Source: Haliclystus octoradiatus (Eukaryota; Cnidaria; Staurozoa; Stauromedusae; Haliclystidae). Taken from it: a DNA stretch of 64,000 nucleotides. The DNA lies in assembly GCA_916610825.1 (NCBI GenBank), contig OU744449.1, positions 10,609,520-10,673,519 of the forward strand, in the 5' to 3' direction. Made by a program: the position numbers and the translations under genes. Under the pieces are notes generated by a model that ran no database searches, had not been told where the DNA came from, and worked only from the letters and a program-made list of their open reading frames with translations. Of this stretch, positions 33,179 to 45,844 are shown in pieces. Every line of letters begins with the position of its first letter. Positions within the stretch are counted from its first letter, which is position 1.

Positions 33179-35890
33179 CTTGTTTCTTTGCATATTAAGC
33201 TTCGAATCGTAAGATCGATTGTGTTTTCGAACCTAGTTTTTTTATGGTGATTTGGCATCAAACTCTAAACCAATCAGATTGATCGAATCATTTTTGTTAT
33301 AATACAATGTTAAATAGTAGTTGTATTTAACATGTAAAAAATCCAGTTATTTATTAAATAAAACTTGTTATTGTTTTAAACTAATGACTCTTTTCTATTT
33401 GTTTACCATTTGTTATCCACTAATTTGAGAATAACAATCTGAATTAAAACATATTAAAGCATAATGTAGTCGTTCAAAACAGGTATAGGTCAACATTTGG
33501 AAATAAGTTCTACAGACCGCTTATATTTAACATAAGCGACGATATGATTGACTTGAAATACATTTATTGAAAGTCACCCCTTGAGCACAAGTGCCTGTTT
33601 ATCTGGGGACTGTACATTTACAAATTTGTATAAAATTATGACACAAACGATTAACATGTGTTTGTATCATACTTTCTCACTTTGCTTGTAAACAAAACGC
33701 GCATTAACAATATACCCGGGTAATTCGCCAACCCGGGTAAGGCAGTCTTCAAACGTCGCCACGGCAGAATTAAAATCCTGGTTTTAATTCATTTTAGACG
33801 GCGTGAAATTGCCTTGCTTTGGCCATTGACGTCATCAAAATTGAAAGGCGTATTGCTCAATTATTGAAATCAAATTATCTTGAATCTCAGCTAAATTTAT
33901 CAGAATTTGAAGATGATGTCACACTGTTTGAGATGTAAGATTTCGGTTTAAGAGATCTAAGGTTTAATAGTTATATTTTCTTCGAATATAAATGTTTTAA
34001 TTTAGAAAAACAATTAAATCTCATAAAGAAATGTTTGTTTTATCAAACTCTTTTGCCAGTTAACATGCAACTGAAATGATGGCCATCCTGCAAATGTTTT
34101 CAAGCTACAGAATAATAAAAAGCATTATTCTATTAGACAGCAGAATACCAACAGTTAAGCATAGTAATCTAGTTTATAACTGGACTTCATGTTGACCAAT
34201 TTCATTGAGAAGTGAATGAAATGATAAATAAACCTCATAAAAAAGTCTACTATTTTATCCCCAATTCGTATAAATTCGACCGAACCAGACGAATAAAAGC
34301 TCGGCACCCTGAAAAGCACGCCTTATAAAACAACTGTAGTGCTGACGCTGCTCCGAGCGGCAACCATCGTCCAGCTTCGAGCTTTTGCCGTACTAGAGGA
34401 ATTGCATCGTGCTTTACTGATTTATAGCCTACGTCGCGCTTTTGTCAGGCCGCGCCAGAAAATTGGCATGGCGCATGAAAAGCACGACGTTTGGAGACTG
34501 CATAACTCTAAAGGGCCTAAAAGTCCAATTTTTCCTTTAAAAATTAAATTATACTGACAGATATTCAAGCATTGCATTGAGGTTTTGAGTATTTTTGAGT
34601 ATTTGTAGGAACCTTCCTGAACCATCTAGAACCATCTAGAACATAGGAGAACCTACATGACTCCCCGCATGACTCACAATGACCATGCATGATCTAGCAG
34701 CTTTTAGCATTTATCTAAACACTATAAATACAGTAAATGAAAACTATGAAAACTATGAGAACTTAATGTACAGTCTACTATCAACATGTCAACTTGGAAT
34801 TAATATTATTATTCATAAGAAGAAATATACCATACAAATCAATTCAACCTACGTTGTTATTATTATTTCTTCAACATAATTCTACAGTTCTCATCATATT
34901 CAATGAATTCCTGTTCGGAACCTTTGATGGGAAAGCTATGGATAGTAGATGCAATACAACAGGTACATCATGAGATAAATGCAAACAGATGTCAAGGTTT
35001 TAGAAATTTTGTATCTTCTTTTCTCTTTAGCCAGGATTATCCTTGTCTATACCGCCACAAGTGGAAAGCATCCTTGAGTCATTCAAATCCAGATAACGTT
35101 TTTCAAAATTTTACTTGGTAGGTTTCATGATAAAACAATTTTCAGCGGATGTTTTTGAAGAGTTTACACTAAATAAATGCATCTTATATCACCAAACAAC
35201 CACACAGAGATCGTTATGATCAAAGAAAAGCAGACATTGTAAATAAACCTTCAAAATGTGCGGACCTTATAGCAGAAATATCACTATGCTGAATCGAGGA
35301 TAACAATACCAAACGTATTTTATATGATTGCCAATGTACCATCAAAAACTGCAATGTTTGCACTTTTCTTTTTCCACTCAAATCTGATTTCTAGCCTTTC
35401 TATATATTTTCAAAATTATATCTAATTCCCAACTGTTATTATCATCAATTTGACTATAGATGTGTTTCACATCTACATTTAATGTGTATATACAATAGTA
35501 TAATTTCGTATGATTTGTTTGTATCAAAACTTGCGTCCCTCAAACAGACAAGCAATACTGCTTACGAGCTGACGTCAACAATGTTTAGTAATTACATTAT
35601 GTAATGGTTAAATTGTTGAAACAAAATTCTATCTATTTTAACATATTCTTTTGTAGAAGATGCAGAAATTGATGATAGGTACATGTATCGCAGTAAGCCG
35701 TTAATACATCGATATTGGGGAAATCTTAGCATGTTGGCATGTAGCTCAATATTTGTTTCTTAGCAAAATCGTCAATTTAGAATAGAAAATATGAGAGATA
35801 ATACAGCACTCGAAAAATAATGTTAATGATAGCCTGATTTCAAGTTTCGATAAAGATAACGGTACTCCATTATTATCAGCAATCGCTTAC
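33179..35890. other. Intergenic region with one decayed MITE fragment
   Basis: Around 33710-33750 are ACCCGGGTAATTCGCC and ACCCGGGTAAGG, resembling the inner palindromes of the MITE at 27418-27709. An open stretch at about 33830-33940 (ERRIAQLLKSNYLESQLNLS, then EFEDDVTLFE) ends at a GTAAG donor-like site and may be an exon of a lost element or gene. Nothing else is supportable. Confidence 0.35.
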
Positions 35891-38800
35891 CTGTTCAGTG
35901 GTGGTCTACTTTCATAGCGAAAATGAATCTGTCCTGGTTCGTAAAGAGTCCCAAAGGAGATTGATCCGGAATCAAATTGTTTTCCATCTGACTGGTCCAC
36001 TTGACAAAACTATACATAAATTGGTTGAAAAAATAACAGCTACAAACTTTGCATGCAGAACACTACCCTGCATTATCTGAATGATAACTTAACCTTTGCA
36101 GAATCAAAAACCGGATTTTGTAAGATGACAAGTTTAAATCGTGCAAAATGATAAGTTTAATATTTTGACAAAATATATATTGTAAAGTCATTTGCTCTTG
36201 TCGATAATAGTTTAAAATTTTTTGTTATTATTATCATCTAACAAAGTCAAATTTATCTAGTAGCCATATGAAAGTGCTTGATTCCAGCATTTGACAGTGC
36301 AATGAATAATCATAATAACAAAGTGGATAGAGATCCAGTTTTATTTCGGGTAAAGGTCTGGTCGTTCATATGTGGCGAATGTGATCAAGATAATTCAGTG
36401 TCAAAGTTGAGCTTCTCACTTTCGCTGTTATGATCCTAGTGAGCTCCCCTGTGACTACAATTCATAAACGTTAAATGGCTCAATTTCATGAACACCTTAT
36501 AAACAGTTCATAAACTGTTCATGAACTGTTATAAGGTGTTGATGGACTGCTCACGAAAATTCGTAGAGTTCATCAACTATTCAAGAACTCAATTTTATAC
36601 TCTTCAATAACAAACGAGATTGGAGAAGAAGAAAAACAGAGAATGGATGAGGAGGTCATGTGGTTGTCTAGCAGACTTCAGATTAGATAGTAATCTATTT
36701 TGCTTCCAAATTCCCAAAACACCGAGGTATTGAAAAGCATATAAACTCATCAAGAGTAGCAAAATTCCAGCTGTGTTGATGTATTGAAGTCCACAAATTA
36801 AAGAAACAGAAAATCAGAATGAGTTCCACTCGAAAAGTCGAAGCGTGTGTTTTAAGCCTAAGGATTGCATTTTGACATATTATTCTCAAGCGTATTTACA
36901 CATCTTGAAAGAGATTCTCTAATGACAACATTTATAAATAGTTACCCAAGTAACATATGTATATAGTACTATTTATAGTACATACATTACTAAACAATTT
37001 TCAATGGTTTCTTATAATAATTGACCCTATAATGGAAATCCACAAAAGTCTCAAAAGATGATCCCTTGAACTGCTGGGAAACAGACTACAGTATATACAG
37101 TTGTATAAACCATACCATAGGCCTAACATTGTTCTAAACTATAAATAATAATACCAGGGTTTCCTAACCAGATTTTCAAAAGTCCTGATGATCGTTGCTA
37201 AGTGGACTATTTTTATCCTTGGGATTTCTGTTTATGTCTAGACATGAGGGCGATCAGGACTAAAGCGATTGTTTAAATTAAATTCTTACCAGAACATTTT
37301 CACATGATCCACCACTTGTGAAAGGTGTGCACGGATTATACTGGTAGTAATATGGGTATCCTTCATCATCAAGCAACTTTGGAAATCTATTGACAAAATT
37401 AGAATATGGATGAAATTACATTGGAGAAACGACATGGTGCAGAAAATCATGTTAGCTAATGCTCCATCTTCTGATTGCTCTTAAATTACCAACAAAGTGC
37501 GAAATAATTCCATTTTGTTGCCAAAGTCCAAGCAGACCATTCGATTTCTATCAAGTGTGAACCAAACTGGTCTGAACACATCGAACAGCAGCGAATGAAA
37601 GTGCTCTTAGCTTGCGTATAGACCTTAAGGGAGAGCAACGGGAAATCTATTTTTATCCCTTGAAATCTGCAAGCATCGTTTCTACGACAGTCAAACCTGT
37701 TATAACGGTCACCTCTTCACGGCAACCACCTGTCCATAGTGGTCATCCTTGCCATGTCTAAATTACTTTTATTGAATCAACCCTGTATAACGAGGTAAGC
37801 AGAATATTCAACAGGCTGCAGGGCGTCATGCGCAGTAGAATCCTGTCCCGTCTGATAATTTTGGCCACATCTGAAAACATCTCGCACTTTACTTCGTTTT
37901 GATTTGAATTTCAAATTTTGACTTGACTTTGAGATTTCTTATGGCCAGAAAAAATGGCGGTCTTGTCGGAAATTGATGAGATTGAAGATTCAACATAAAG
38001 ACTTTCGACAATCGTCATATAATATATTTTGTGTAGAAATGAAGTTCTTATCCTGCTCATCGTAGAATTCCAGTATAATTGATGTTTTCTTTGCTCGTCA
38101 ACGCTGTTGATATATAGATATATAGCCCAATATAATGAGCTGAAAATGTAGACTAACTTAATCATTATCAAGAGACGTTGGCTCCTTTTTATGTAGCCTG
38201 AAATTCGGACAGGGTAAGAGAAGATGTTTGAAGAATTAACATACAATAAGGTGTAACCTAACTCAGCTTTTAATAGTTAGATTTCAATATCACAAGGTTT
38301 TGATTCAAAACACGATTAGACAAATAGCCTGACATTAAAAAGTAAGTTCTAAGGAATTCTCAATCAACTAGGCCCAATAATGTTAGCTCGCCTAGTGAGT
38401 CACTGTCTATATTATAATGTGATATATTTTGTCAACTTGAGTTAACATTGAAAGGTGAATAAAATAAATTTCCTGGCCTCCACTTACATATAGCTTTGTA
38501 CGAAGTGTATAAATAGTGTAGTCCATGATTAACTAACCTGTAGAGCCATATAGATCTATGTGCCTAGTCTGGCTGTCTAGTGTGTGTAGACTGTTAAAGA
38601 GCTAAATCAAATCAAATGTCTTCTGATAAAGTGTTCCACCATAGCTTAACATGTTTAACAGCTATTGCGAACGTGGTAACTGCGAATTTCTGATTTATGG
38701 TCCACCGTGGTTTTATGATAGAATAGTAGCATGATAGTTTCAAACAGAAAAACGAGGGAGCAGTAATATTAACCCCATTCCATAACGGCCCTCAACTCCA

Positions 38801-41800
38801 CGCAGTAATATCAGACCACCAGAAGTCATTGTTCAAAGTATGACCCTTATATTAACATTTTCCAGGTAGATGTCTAATTTTTGTGTATATCCGTTGATGA
38901 GCCCTGACATAGATGCTTGGTTGGTTGGATATCTATCTCTATCGGGTAGTAGCCTACATTATGCTTTTGTAAATTTTATTCTTGTAACATGAACTAATTG
39001 ATCTTAATTATTGACATTGATTGAGGGATTCAACATAAAGATTGATGGTCAACCATTTGGTGCATTTAGGTAAAATTTAAGTTGCGGGAGGCAAGGAAGA
39101 AACTACTTAAGCGAGACAAAGCGTCGAAATGAAGCATAGAATAATAAACAATGCATAAAATTACGAACTTTGAATTTTAGCAGAAATGTAAATAACAACG
39201 CCACAAGAAAGTGATTTAGCAAAGTGATTTAGCAAGATCCTCAAAGACTTTGGACAATCATCATATGATATATTTTGTGTGTGTGACTGTGTTAAGTTCT
39301 TATCCTGATATTTGTAGAATTTTAGTATAGTTGATCAATGTTATATCTTCTCAATTCGAGAAGAGACAATTGGACGATTGCTCCTTTTCATATAACCTAA
39401 ATACGGATTAGAGTAAAGGGAATCTTCGACAAACTAGAATACAGTCAATTACATGCAATGCATGTTGTAGAGCTGTCATGCCTATTCATTATCATCAATT
39501 GGTAGTCTTGCATGGGGAAAACGTGTCAACCAATACAATATTTAATTAATGATTACGTTGTTAACCCTATATACAAACACACTAATGAGGCTATAGCATT
39601 CTCCATAAGTAACACAAATATCAAAATTCTAATTCATCAAAGATAATATAAGATACTTACACATTTAGATATGATTTACATATTTAATTAATTACAGTAG
39701 CTAAATTATTTCCTTGTACACAATAGTTCAGTTATTGAGAGTCGATGATGGCATTATTTAGATGTGTAGAAACAGAATATCACAATATCTTTGACAGGTT
39801 ATGCTTTTAATTTCTTCTTTTCATTATCATCGCTAAATAATTTCATAGTCCGAATCCAAAATTGAGCACAGATCGAGCCTAGTACATTTATTCTGAGTTC
39901 ATGATCACTGGATAGGATTCAGCAAACATGAATCAGATAATGATATTCGCATCGGATTCAGCCAATCACATTCTGTGCAGGTATTTAATTTATAATAACA
40001 TCAAATTTGTAGAATCATCATCGTCAATAATCATCATTTATTCAGAGCATTAAGTTTTTACAGTAGCACAGGTTTTTTCTAATTTGTAGAAGAAGAAACA
40101 TACCTTTCCTAAATATGATTACATGCACTGTATAATTATTCTGGATTTAAAAAAGGCGAAAGAAGGAAGGTTTTTAATTTTATAGCCCTACTCTGTCACA
40201 AATTTAATCAGATCAGATTTATCAGAAACAGTCAAGAGTAAAGGTGTGCATCCGATCGGAGTTTCTACATATTGACGACGGGAACTAACAGTCTGTAATC
40301 TGCATCCAATCTAAAGATATATTTAGTTGAAACTTGAATGATAAAGTATATCATGATTTCATTCTGAGTTTTACTTTACAGTTTCTCACTTTGTTCCAGC
40401 TATACCTATAAATTCTAGCAATTTGTAATTCTAAAGGCCAGTAAGTACAATGGGAATTCTCATTTATTTCTGTTTACTACAACTCTCGTAAATTGACGAA
40501 ACTCGATAAATTTCAAAATGAACTAAGAACTAAATATTATCTCAGGAATGTTTGACTACACAGTGAAACCTGTATATGACAGCCATCTATGATAGGTAGA
40601 TAAATTGACAAAGCTATATGCAGGTGGCCTTTATAAGCAGGGTCGTTTCAATAGAAAATACTATTTAGACAAACCAAGAATGACCACTGTGGACAGGTGG
40701 CTGCTTTATAGTGATAACCATTAACCTTTATAGCAGGTTATCGGACTTGATATCTTTGTCAAGCTGTGATTCATGTTTCGATCAGCGCAACATGTTACTG
40801 TCTCCTTTCGAGTTACTAAGTTAGCACGAACAATTAAATCCAATCGCGTAACTCAAACTAGCAACTGATTGACCTTTTGCTATTTGCGAATATGGGACAC
40901 TTTTTTGTAAGAAGTTTCTCTTGACTGTGTACCGCAACTCTCAGTTCCATGGAGTAGACTCAGTAGAGGCTACTACCTCTAAGTCTTCTTATTAAACAAC
41001 ACTGATTAAAATAGCTGTCTATGGACCTCATGGGAGCAGGGATTGCCATTACCGCTCCTCACAATATTACAATGCTGATGCGTCGCCAAAGCAGTTTTCC
41101 CACTCATAAACTCTAATGTTATCTCTCCACAACATGACGTTGGTTTGATTTTCAGCACAAGAAATTTCTCAGATCGTAGACTCAATTAATGTCTATATTC
41201 ATTCATTGAGGTATTCATCTCACCAGCGGTCCCACATTATATACTGTGCAGTGTCATATAGTTGTCACAATGTCCCTTTACTTTTGAAGTCTGGTGTATA
41301 GGATACTTAAACCCTAGATATGTTATACAGCTATCTCATAATGGTTGCTTTGTTATCATTTGGTTACGGATACCTAGTTGATAATTAAATGTTTATCTCA
41401 GACGGCCACTTTGCTCAGGTAATCTATAGAAATGTCGATATGTAAAGTCAGATATACCTGGCGCCTTATTAGGAATAGTTACTTGATATTTCATCTGGTG
41501 TATGTATGGCTTACCAGTAAATGTAGAAGTAACACATTGATCCAATATTGTTGTCTCGCTGATATTGATTATAGGTGGTCGCTTTCCTGAGGTAACTAAT
41601 ATTAGTGTTACGTAAGACTGAGCCTATCCTGCCTGTACATCTGAACCTGTAGGCACAGGTTATAGAAATAAGTGCTACAATTTGAAGGTATATTGGTCCT
41701 TCATTTCCGATGGTCACAACGCTCAGGCAATCTGTAGTTCACATTATGCCAGTACGGTCGGGTTTACATTGACAACTTAGTCCTTATGGTTTAAATTCTT

Positions 41801-44800
41801 CCTATTATTGATTTTCTAAGGATTCTCAGCAAATTAAAAATATTATTTCGAAATAATGACTTGACATCCATTTGCATTGTATGAAAATGTCATATTTTGG
41901 TATTTTGGACTTATTTTGAATAATTATCCTTATTTTATAGAAGTTAAATACGTTGTGGGCAGTCCAGGGAGAGCGAAACACCATTAAATCACCTTACATA
42001 TTTCACCCCAATTGGCCCTGTGGACAGTGGTACCACATATTAATAATCACTTGAAAAAAACTTGTATCATGATTGGTGGATTTGTACCATGTGTTTAGCA
42101 GTTATGTCAAGACAACCCACGAAATTCCATGGCAACCCCTAAAAGCGTGCAGGTATAGGTCTATACCCGCACGTGTGCAGTTATATATAGACCTATACCT
42201 GCACGGTTTTAGCCAAAAAACTAGAACATATGTTTTGAAAATGGCGATGAGCTGCGAAAGATTGAATATTTTTTCATAAAATCAACTTAAATGTATACTC
42301 TGTAATTGAAACTTCAATTGAGAAATTAAAAAAAGTAACAGCTTGGGATTTGCTATAATTAGATGTAACTTTTACTATATATTTCTAATATTGCAAACAT
42401 GTTGAATTCTTAGCGTTATATTTTTAAATGATATTCGTAACAAATTTAATTAAAATTCTATTTAATGAAAAAGCAATGACCCATTGAATTAGAAAACAAA
42501 TCATTGTTTTAGTGAAATTGATGAGAGATAATTGATGTTCCAGGCAAAGGTTATGTTACATGATTATTAAAATGATTACATCACTCTTTGTTCGTGGGCC
42601 ATCGAAATTTAGACCCACTTGTTCTCTAACAACAAACTCGAAATCCATATCGTAAACAAACTTGTGGATCTAAATTCCGATAACCCACTCACAAGAGTGA
42701 TCCCTTAATAAACCATGGTGCTGCTTCAGATGCTACATTACGTAAAATTGCTCAATTTTGCCAAATAGGCAAATTGCTCTTTATCTGTCACATAGATTAA
42801 TGTTAATATTTAGGCAAAATTTGTTTTTCCAAATTTATTGTACAGTCAAACCTGTTATAACGGTCACCTCTATATAGCGGCCACCTGTCTATAGTGGTCA
42901 CTCTTTCAATCTCTAAAATAGTATTTTCTATTGAATCAAACCTGTATATAAAGGCCACCTGTCTATAGTGGTCAATTTATCTACCTCTATTAGCTGGCCG
43001 TTATATACAGGTTTCACTGTATAGCCTATATTCGGTGTCTGTAACTTGCGTGCGTTATACGCCATAATCTGTAACCTTTTTGACTCCGACCCTCGCTTAC
43101 AAATTTTAGCGTCTCGATGTTATGAAAAAGTTCTGGCTTGGCTAAATTTGGTAGTTGCTGTCATGTGTTAATTGACAAGGACTTTATTCGATACCAAGTT
43201 CCAGACTTGAATAATTTATCAACAGATTAAAAATTAGAGCAGTATAGCTAAGAATTTTCCATAAATTGTTGAACTTGATTTGGCAGGAAATCCATCACAC
43301 GAAAACGCAATTATTTGCATGGGTTAGAAAGTCCTGAAATGTTTATCTAAGTCTGTATCAATATCATCAATGTGACACATACATTGCTTTGAAATTAGTA
43401 AAAATACAGTAAAAATAAGTTTTAAATTTTTAATTTGAAACTGGTATATATGTTTAATACTGTATATAATACAGTAATGTCATAAAATGTCATAGTTGTC
43501 ATTAATATCATTATTTAGCGGTCAAATGATGAATGTTTAATAATCAAAATGTTAGTATATTTATCAAATATTATATTAAGCCCTGAGTATTAAGTCCCCA
43601 ACAATCTGCCAAGTTTAGTCAAGCAAGAACTTTTTTCATAACATCGAGACGCTAAAGTTTGTAAGCGAAGGTCGTAGTCAAAAAGGTGATAGATTATGAA
43701 GTACTTCCTGTAAACGCACGCAGCACCCAGATTGGAAAGAATGCATTGTGCACGGCCAAGATCGTATTTTTTCTCGGAAAATGTGCTGCTGAAAGCCAAA
43801 TTGTGGTGTAATTTTGCGCAGGTGGATGATATATGTAGGCACATTTTAGATATAACTTCTAAATTTTCATGGAAAATATTTCATTTTCTTTCAAAATACG
43901 GATACAATTATGAATTGCGCAGCTGGAATTTCAGCCGCGGCCAAGATGTTACCCGCAAACAGCAAACTTTCCAATCTTGCGCAGCACACCTGTAGACAAG
44001 TTATATACACCGGCCTTTGTTGGAGAATTGAACATGAACACACTAGGCAAGAGGCATACAGATACATGTTAGTTAATCATGTACTACAGTAGTCTACAAT
44101 ATTTATAGGCTTAGGCTACATTCACTTACAAGTTACAACTAGGCTACAAGTCTATAATGTAAGTGGAGGCCAAGAACTTTCCTTTATTCACCCTTCAATG
44201 TCAATTTTAGTTGACAAAATATATCACATTATAATATAAACAGTGACTCATTAGGCGAACTATCATTATTGGGCCTAGTTGATTGAGAATTCCTAACTTA
44301 CTTTTTAATGTCAGGCTATTTGTCTAATCGTGTTTTGAATCAAAAACTTTTGATATTGGAATCTAACCATTGAAAGATGAGTTAGGTTACACCTTATTGT
44401 ATGTTAATTCTTCAAACATCTTACCCTGTCCGAATTTCAAGCTACATAAAAAGGAGCCAACGTCTCTTGATAATGATTAAGTTAGTCTACATTTTCAGCT
44501 CATTATATTGGGCTATAGATCTATATATCAACAGCGTTGACGAGCAAAGAAAACATCAATTATACTGGAATTTTACGATGAGCAGGATAATAACTTCATT
44601 TCTACACAAAATATAATATATGAAGATTGTCGAAAGTCTTTATGTTGAATCTTCAATCTCATCAATTTCCGACAAGACCGCCATTTTTTCTGGCCATAAG
44701 AAATCTCAAAGTCAAGTCAAAATTTGAAATTCAAATCAAAACGAAATAAAGTGCGAGATGTTTTCAGATGTGGCCAAAATTATCAGACGGGACAGGGTTC

Positions 44801-45607
44801 TACTGCGCATGACGCCCTGCAGCCTGTTGAATATTCTGCTTACCGTATAACGAGGCCACCTGCATAAAATGATCAATTTATCTACTTCTCATTGCTGGCT
44901 GCTATATACAGGTTTCAATGTAGCAGATTAACTTTTACCTTCTTTTTAAGCATTATATACGGCTTTAAAGCGTAGTTGTCGTAGTTCTTCAGTCTTCCTT
45001 CCTCTATCAAAGCGGTGTATCATTGCCAACAGTGACTCATGGCATAGCTATGTTTTGGAATTGTGAGGAAGCACTAACTTCTTTATTAAGCAGAATCATT
45101 AAGGCGGGGACGGGTTGGCATCCTTCTAGATTGATAAGCACATGGTCTAGACAAGAAGACCATTTCCACATTTTGGGCTTGGTTGGTAAGTTTGCAAGAG
45201 TTTTCAATTTGTTATTTTACCCCTCCTACCGAGAAATTTACAATTTCTAATTCTAATTCTATAGAAGGTAGGCTAGGCTAGGCCAGTCTGCAACGATATT
45301 TAGATATTCTACGGTCAAACGTCAACAAAGTATTTGCTGATGCGCTCCTGAGCTGGCTAGGTAGTTGTTTTAAACTGACAATGTATCCCCTTAATGTGCA
45401 TCGATAAGTTCCAAACAAATGAATTTACCTAATCTCATTGCTGCCTCCGTCAAGCTCCCGCAAAGATACAATTCCACTGTTATCTGACATCTTGCAGGAG
45501 CAAATGTCACCAAACGGATGACATTGTAAAGGATCTGACGTTACTACGCATTCGATAGCCAGTAATATCAAGCCTAATAATAATCTTGCATATGTTGTAT
45601 GCTCCAT
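35891..45607 (-). CDS. Secreted or membrane protein with an MRH (mannose-6-phosphate-receptor-like) domain; 3' end not found
   Basis: Proposed exons are 45607-45429, 37386-37290 and 36009-35891, with GT-AG junctions and matching phases (2, 0, then 2 out). Exon 1 gives an ATG-started signal peptide (LLLGLILLAIECVVTSDP) and the start of the domain, with Cys-rich CHPFGDICSCKMSDNSG and IVSLREL. Exon 2 carries YYYQYNPCTPFTSGGSCEN, the hallmark central segment. Exon 3 carries FCQVDQSDGKQFDSG and LYEPGQIHFRYESR. Families with this layout include mannose-6-phosphate receptor repeats and ATG27-like proteins in the secretory or endosomal system. The final strands and C-terminal Cys must lie in a further exon that I could not identify. 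The 8-kb first intron houses a Mutator-like element. Confidence 0.75.
36440..36600. repeat. GTTCATGAAC-type palindromic repeat, copy 1
   Basis: A run of imperfect short palindromes such as AGTTCATAAACTGTTCATGA. Related clusters occur at 58880-59030 and 62805-62985. It lies between exons 2 and 3 of the MRH gene. Confidence 0.7.
37688..37793 (+). mobile_element. Tc1/mariner-like MITE, left half (split by the 7-kb element)
   Basis: It begins CAGTCAAACCTGTTATAACGG and follows the consensus seen intact at 42843-43019 and 59773-59948. It stops at the target duplication GTATAACGA (37785-37793). The missing half is at 44854-44920. Confidence 0.85.
40561..40745 (-). mobile_element. Tc1/mariner-like MITE, diverged copy
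   Basis: Starts CAGTGAAACCTGTATATGA and contains the GACAGGTGG and AGGTAGATAAATTGAC blocks of the family in reverse orientation. The far tip is eroded and no clean TA duplication is visible. It lies inside the Mutator-like element. Confidence 0.75.
42146..42205. repeat. Perfect 20-bp inverted repeat (hairpin)
   Basis: CGTGCAGGTATAGGTCTATA at 42146-42165 is the exact reverse complement of 42186-42205, with a 20-nt loop. Outside the arms nothing pairs. Confidence 0.8.
42843..43019 (+). mobile_element. Tc1/mariner-like MITE, intact copy (177 bp)
   Basis: Inverted tips CAGTCAAACCTGTTATAACG and its counterpart ending GGTTTCACTG, with TA on both sides (42841-42842 and 43020-43021). Two internal TAGTGGTCA blocks are in direct repeat. 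Confidence 0.88.
43050..43725. mobile_element. Foldback element with about 115-bp arms
   Basis: 43050-43160 and 43605-43725 are inverted copies sharing CCTTTTTGACT, CGCTTACAAA and TTTAGCGTCTCGATGTTATG blocks. The spacer is about 440 bp. No target duplication could be fixed. Confidence 0.65.
44854..44920 (+). mobile_element. Tc1/mariner-like MITE, right half
   Basis: It continues the MITE begun at 37688 directly after the second GTATAACGA copy and ends GGTTTCAATG followed by TA (44921-44922). Confidence 0.82.
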
Positions 45608-45844
45608 GGTGAAAGATGAAGAGAGCTTACTGCTATGTCATAGGCATATATGTTATACAGAAATCAAATCAATGCCTAACCATATCTTCTTCTTTGAACT
45701 GTTGCTGTCCTTGCGCCTTGCGGCAGCATGCCGTGGAGTGGCATGAAGGTGTTATTTTCTTCAATGAAATACGAGGCAATCAAGGGGAACCATAAGGGAA
45801 CAGTTGGGATTCGGGAACGATGCAGAGCAAAAGAGGCTTACAAC
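45608..45844. promoter_or_regulatory. Head-to-head promoter region of the MRH gene and MED1
   Basis: The proposed ATG codons of the two genes are 238 bp apart and point away from each other. No TATA box is obvious. The overlapping frame 45728-45844 is probably untranslated leader, because the ATG at 45845 (AACATGGCGG) has the better start context. Confidence 0.5.

Larger units (their letters stand above)
37794..44844. mobile_element. Mutator-like element with long inverted repeats (7,051 bp)
   Basis: The ends GGTAAGCAGAATATTCAAC are inverted. The arms are highly similar for about 780 bp (37794-38565 and 44066-44844). A perfect 9-bp duplication GTATAACGA flanks it (37785-37793 and 44845-44853), and the two flanks rejoin into one MITE. 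Long terminal repeats with a 9-bp duplication are characteristic of the Mutator superfamily. I find no transposase frame in the 5.5-kb interior, so it is non-autonomous or decayed. The 111-codon frame at 37911-38246 and its mirror at 44401 lie inside the arms and have no recognised domain. Confidence 0.85.

Noticed and set aside
34855-35108. Possible plus-strand exon pair (ATG-containing exon ending at a GTACAT donor, then an exon after TTCTCTTTAG)
   Set aside because: The splice sites are plausible and one frame ends in a stop, but neither exon matches a family and other phases fit equally well. The minus strand also offers an exon-like frame here that might belong to the MRH gene.
37911-38246. 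111-codon minus-strand frame as a gene
   Set aside because: It lies in the inverted arm of the Mutator-like element, is mirrored at 44401-44616, and has no domain.
45023-45250. Plus-strand open frame followed by GTAAGT-like donor
   Set aside because: It lies inside the MRH gene's first intron on the opposite strand, with no recognised domain and no partner exon.
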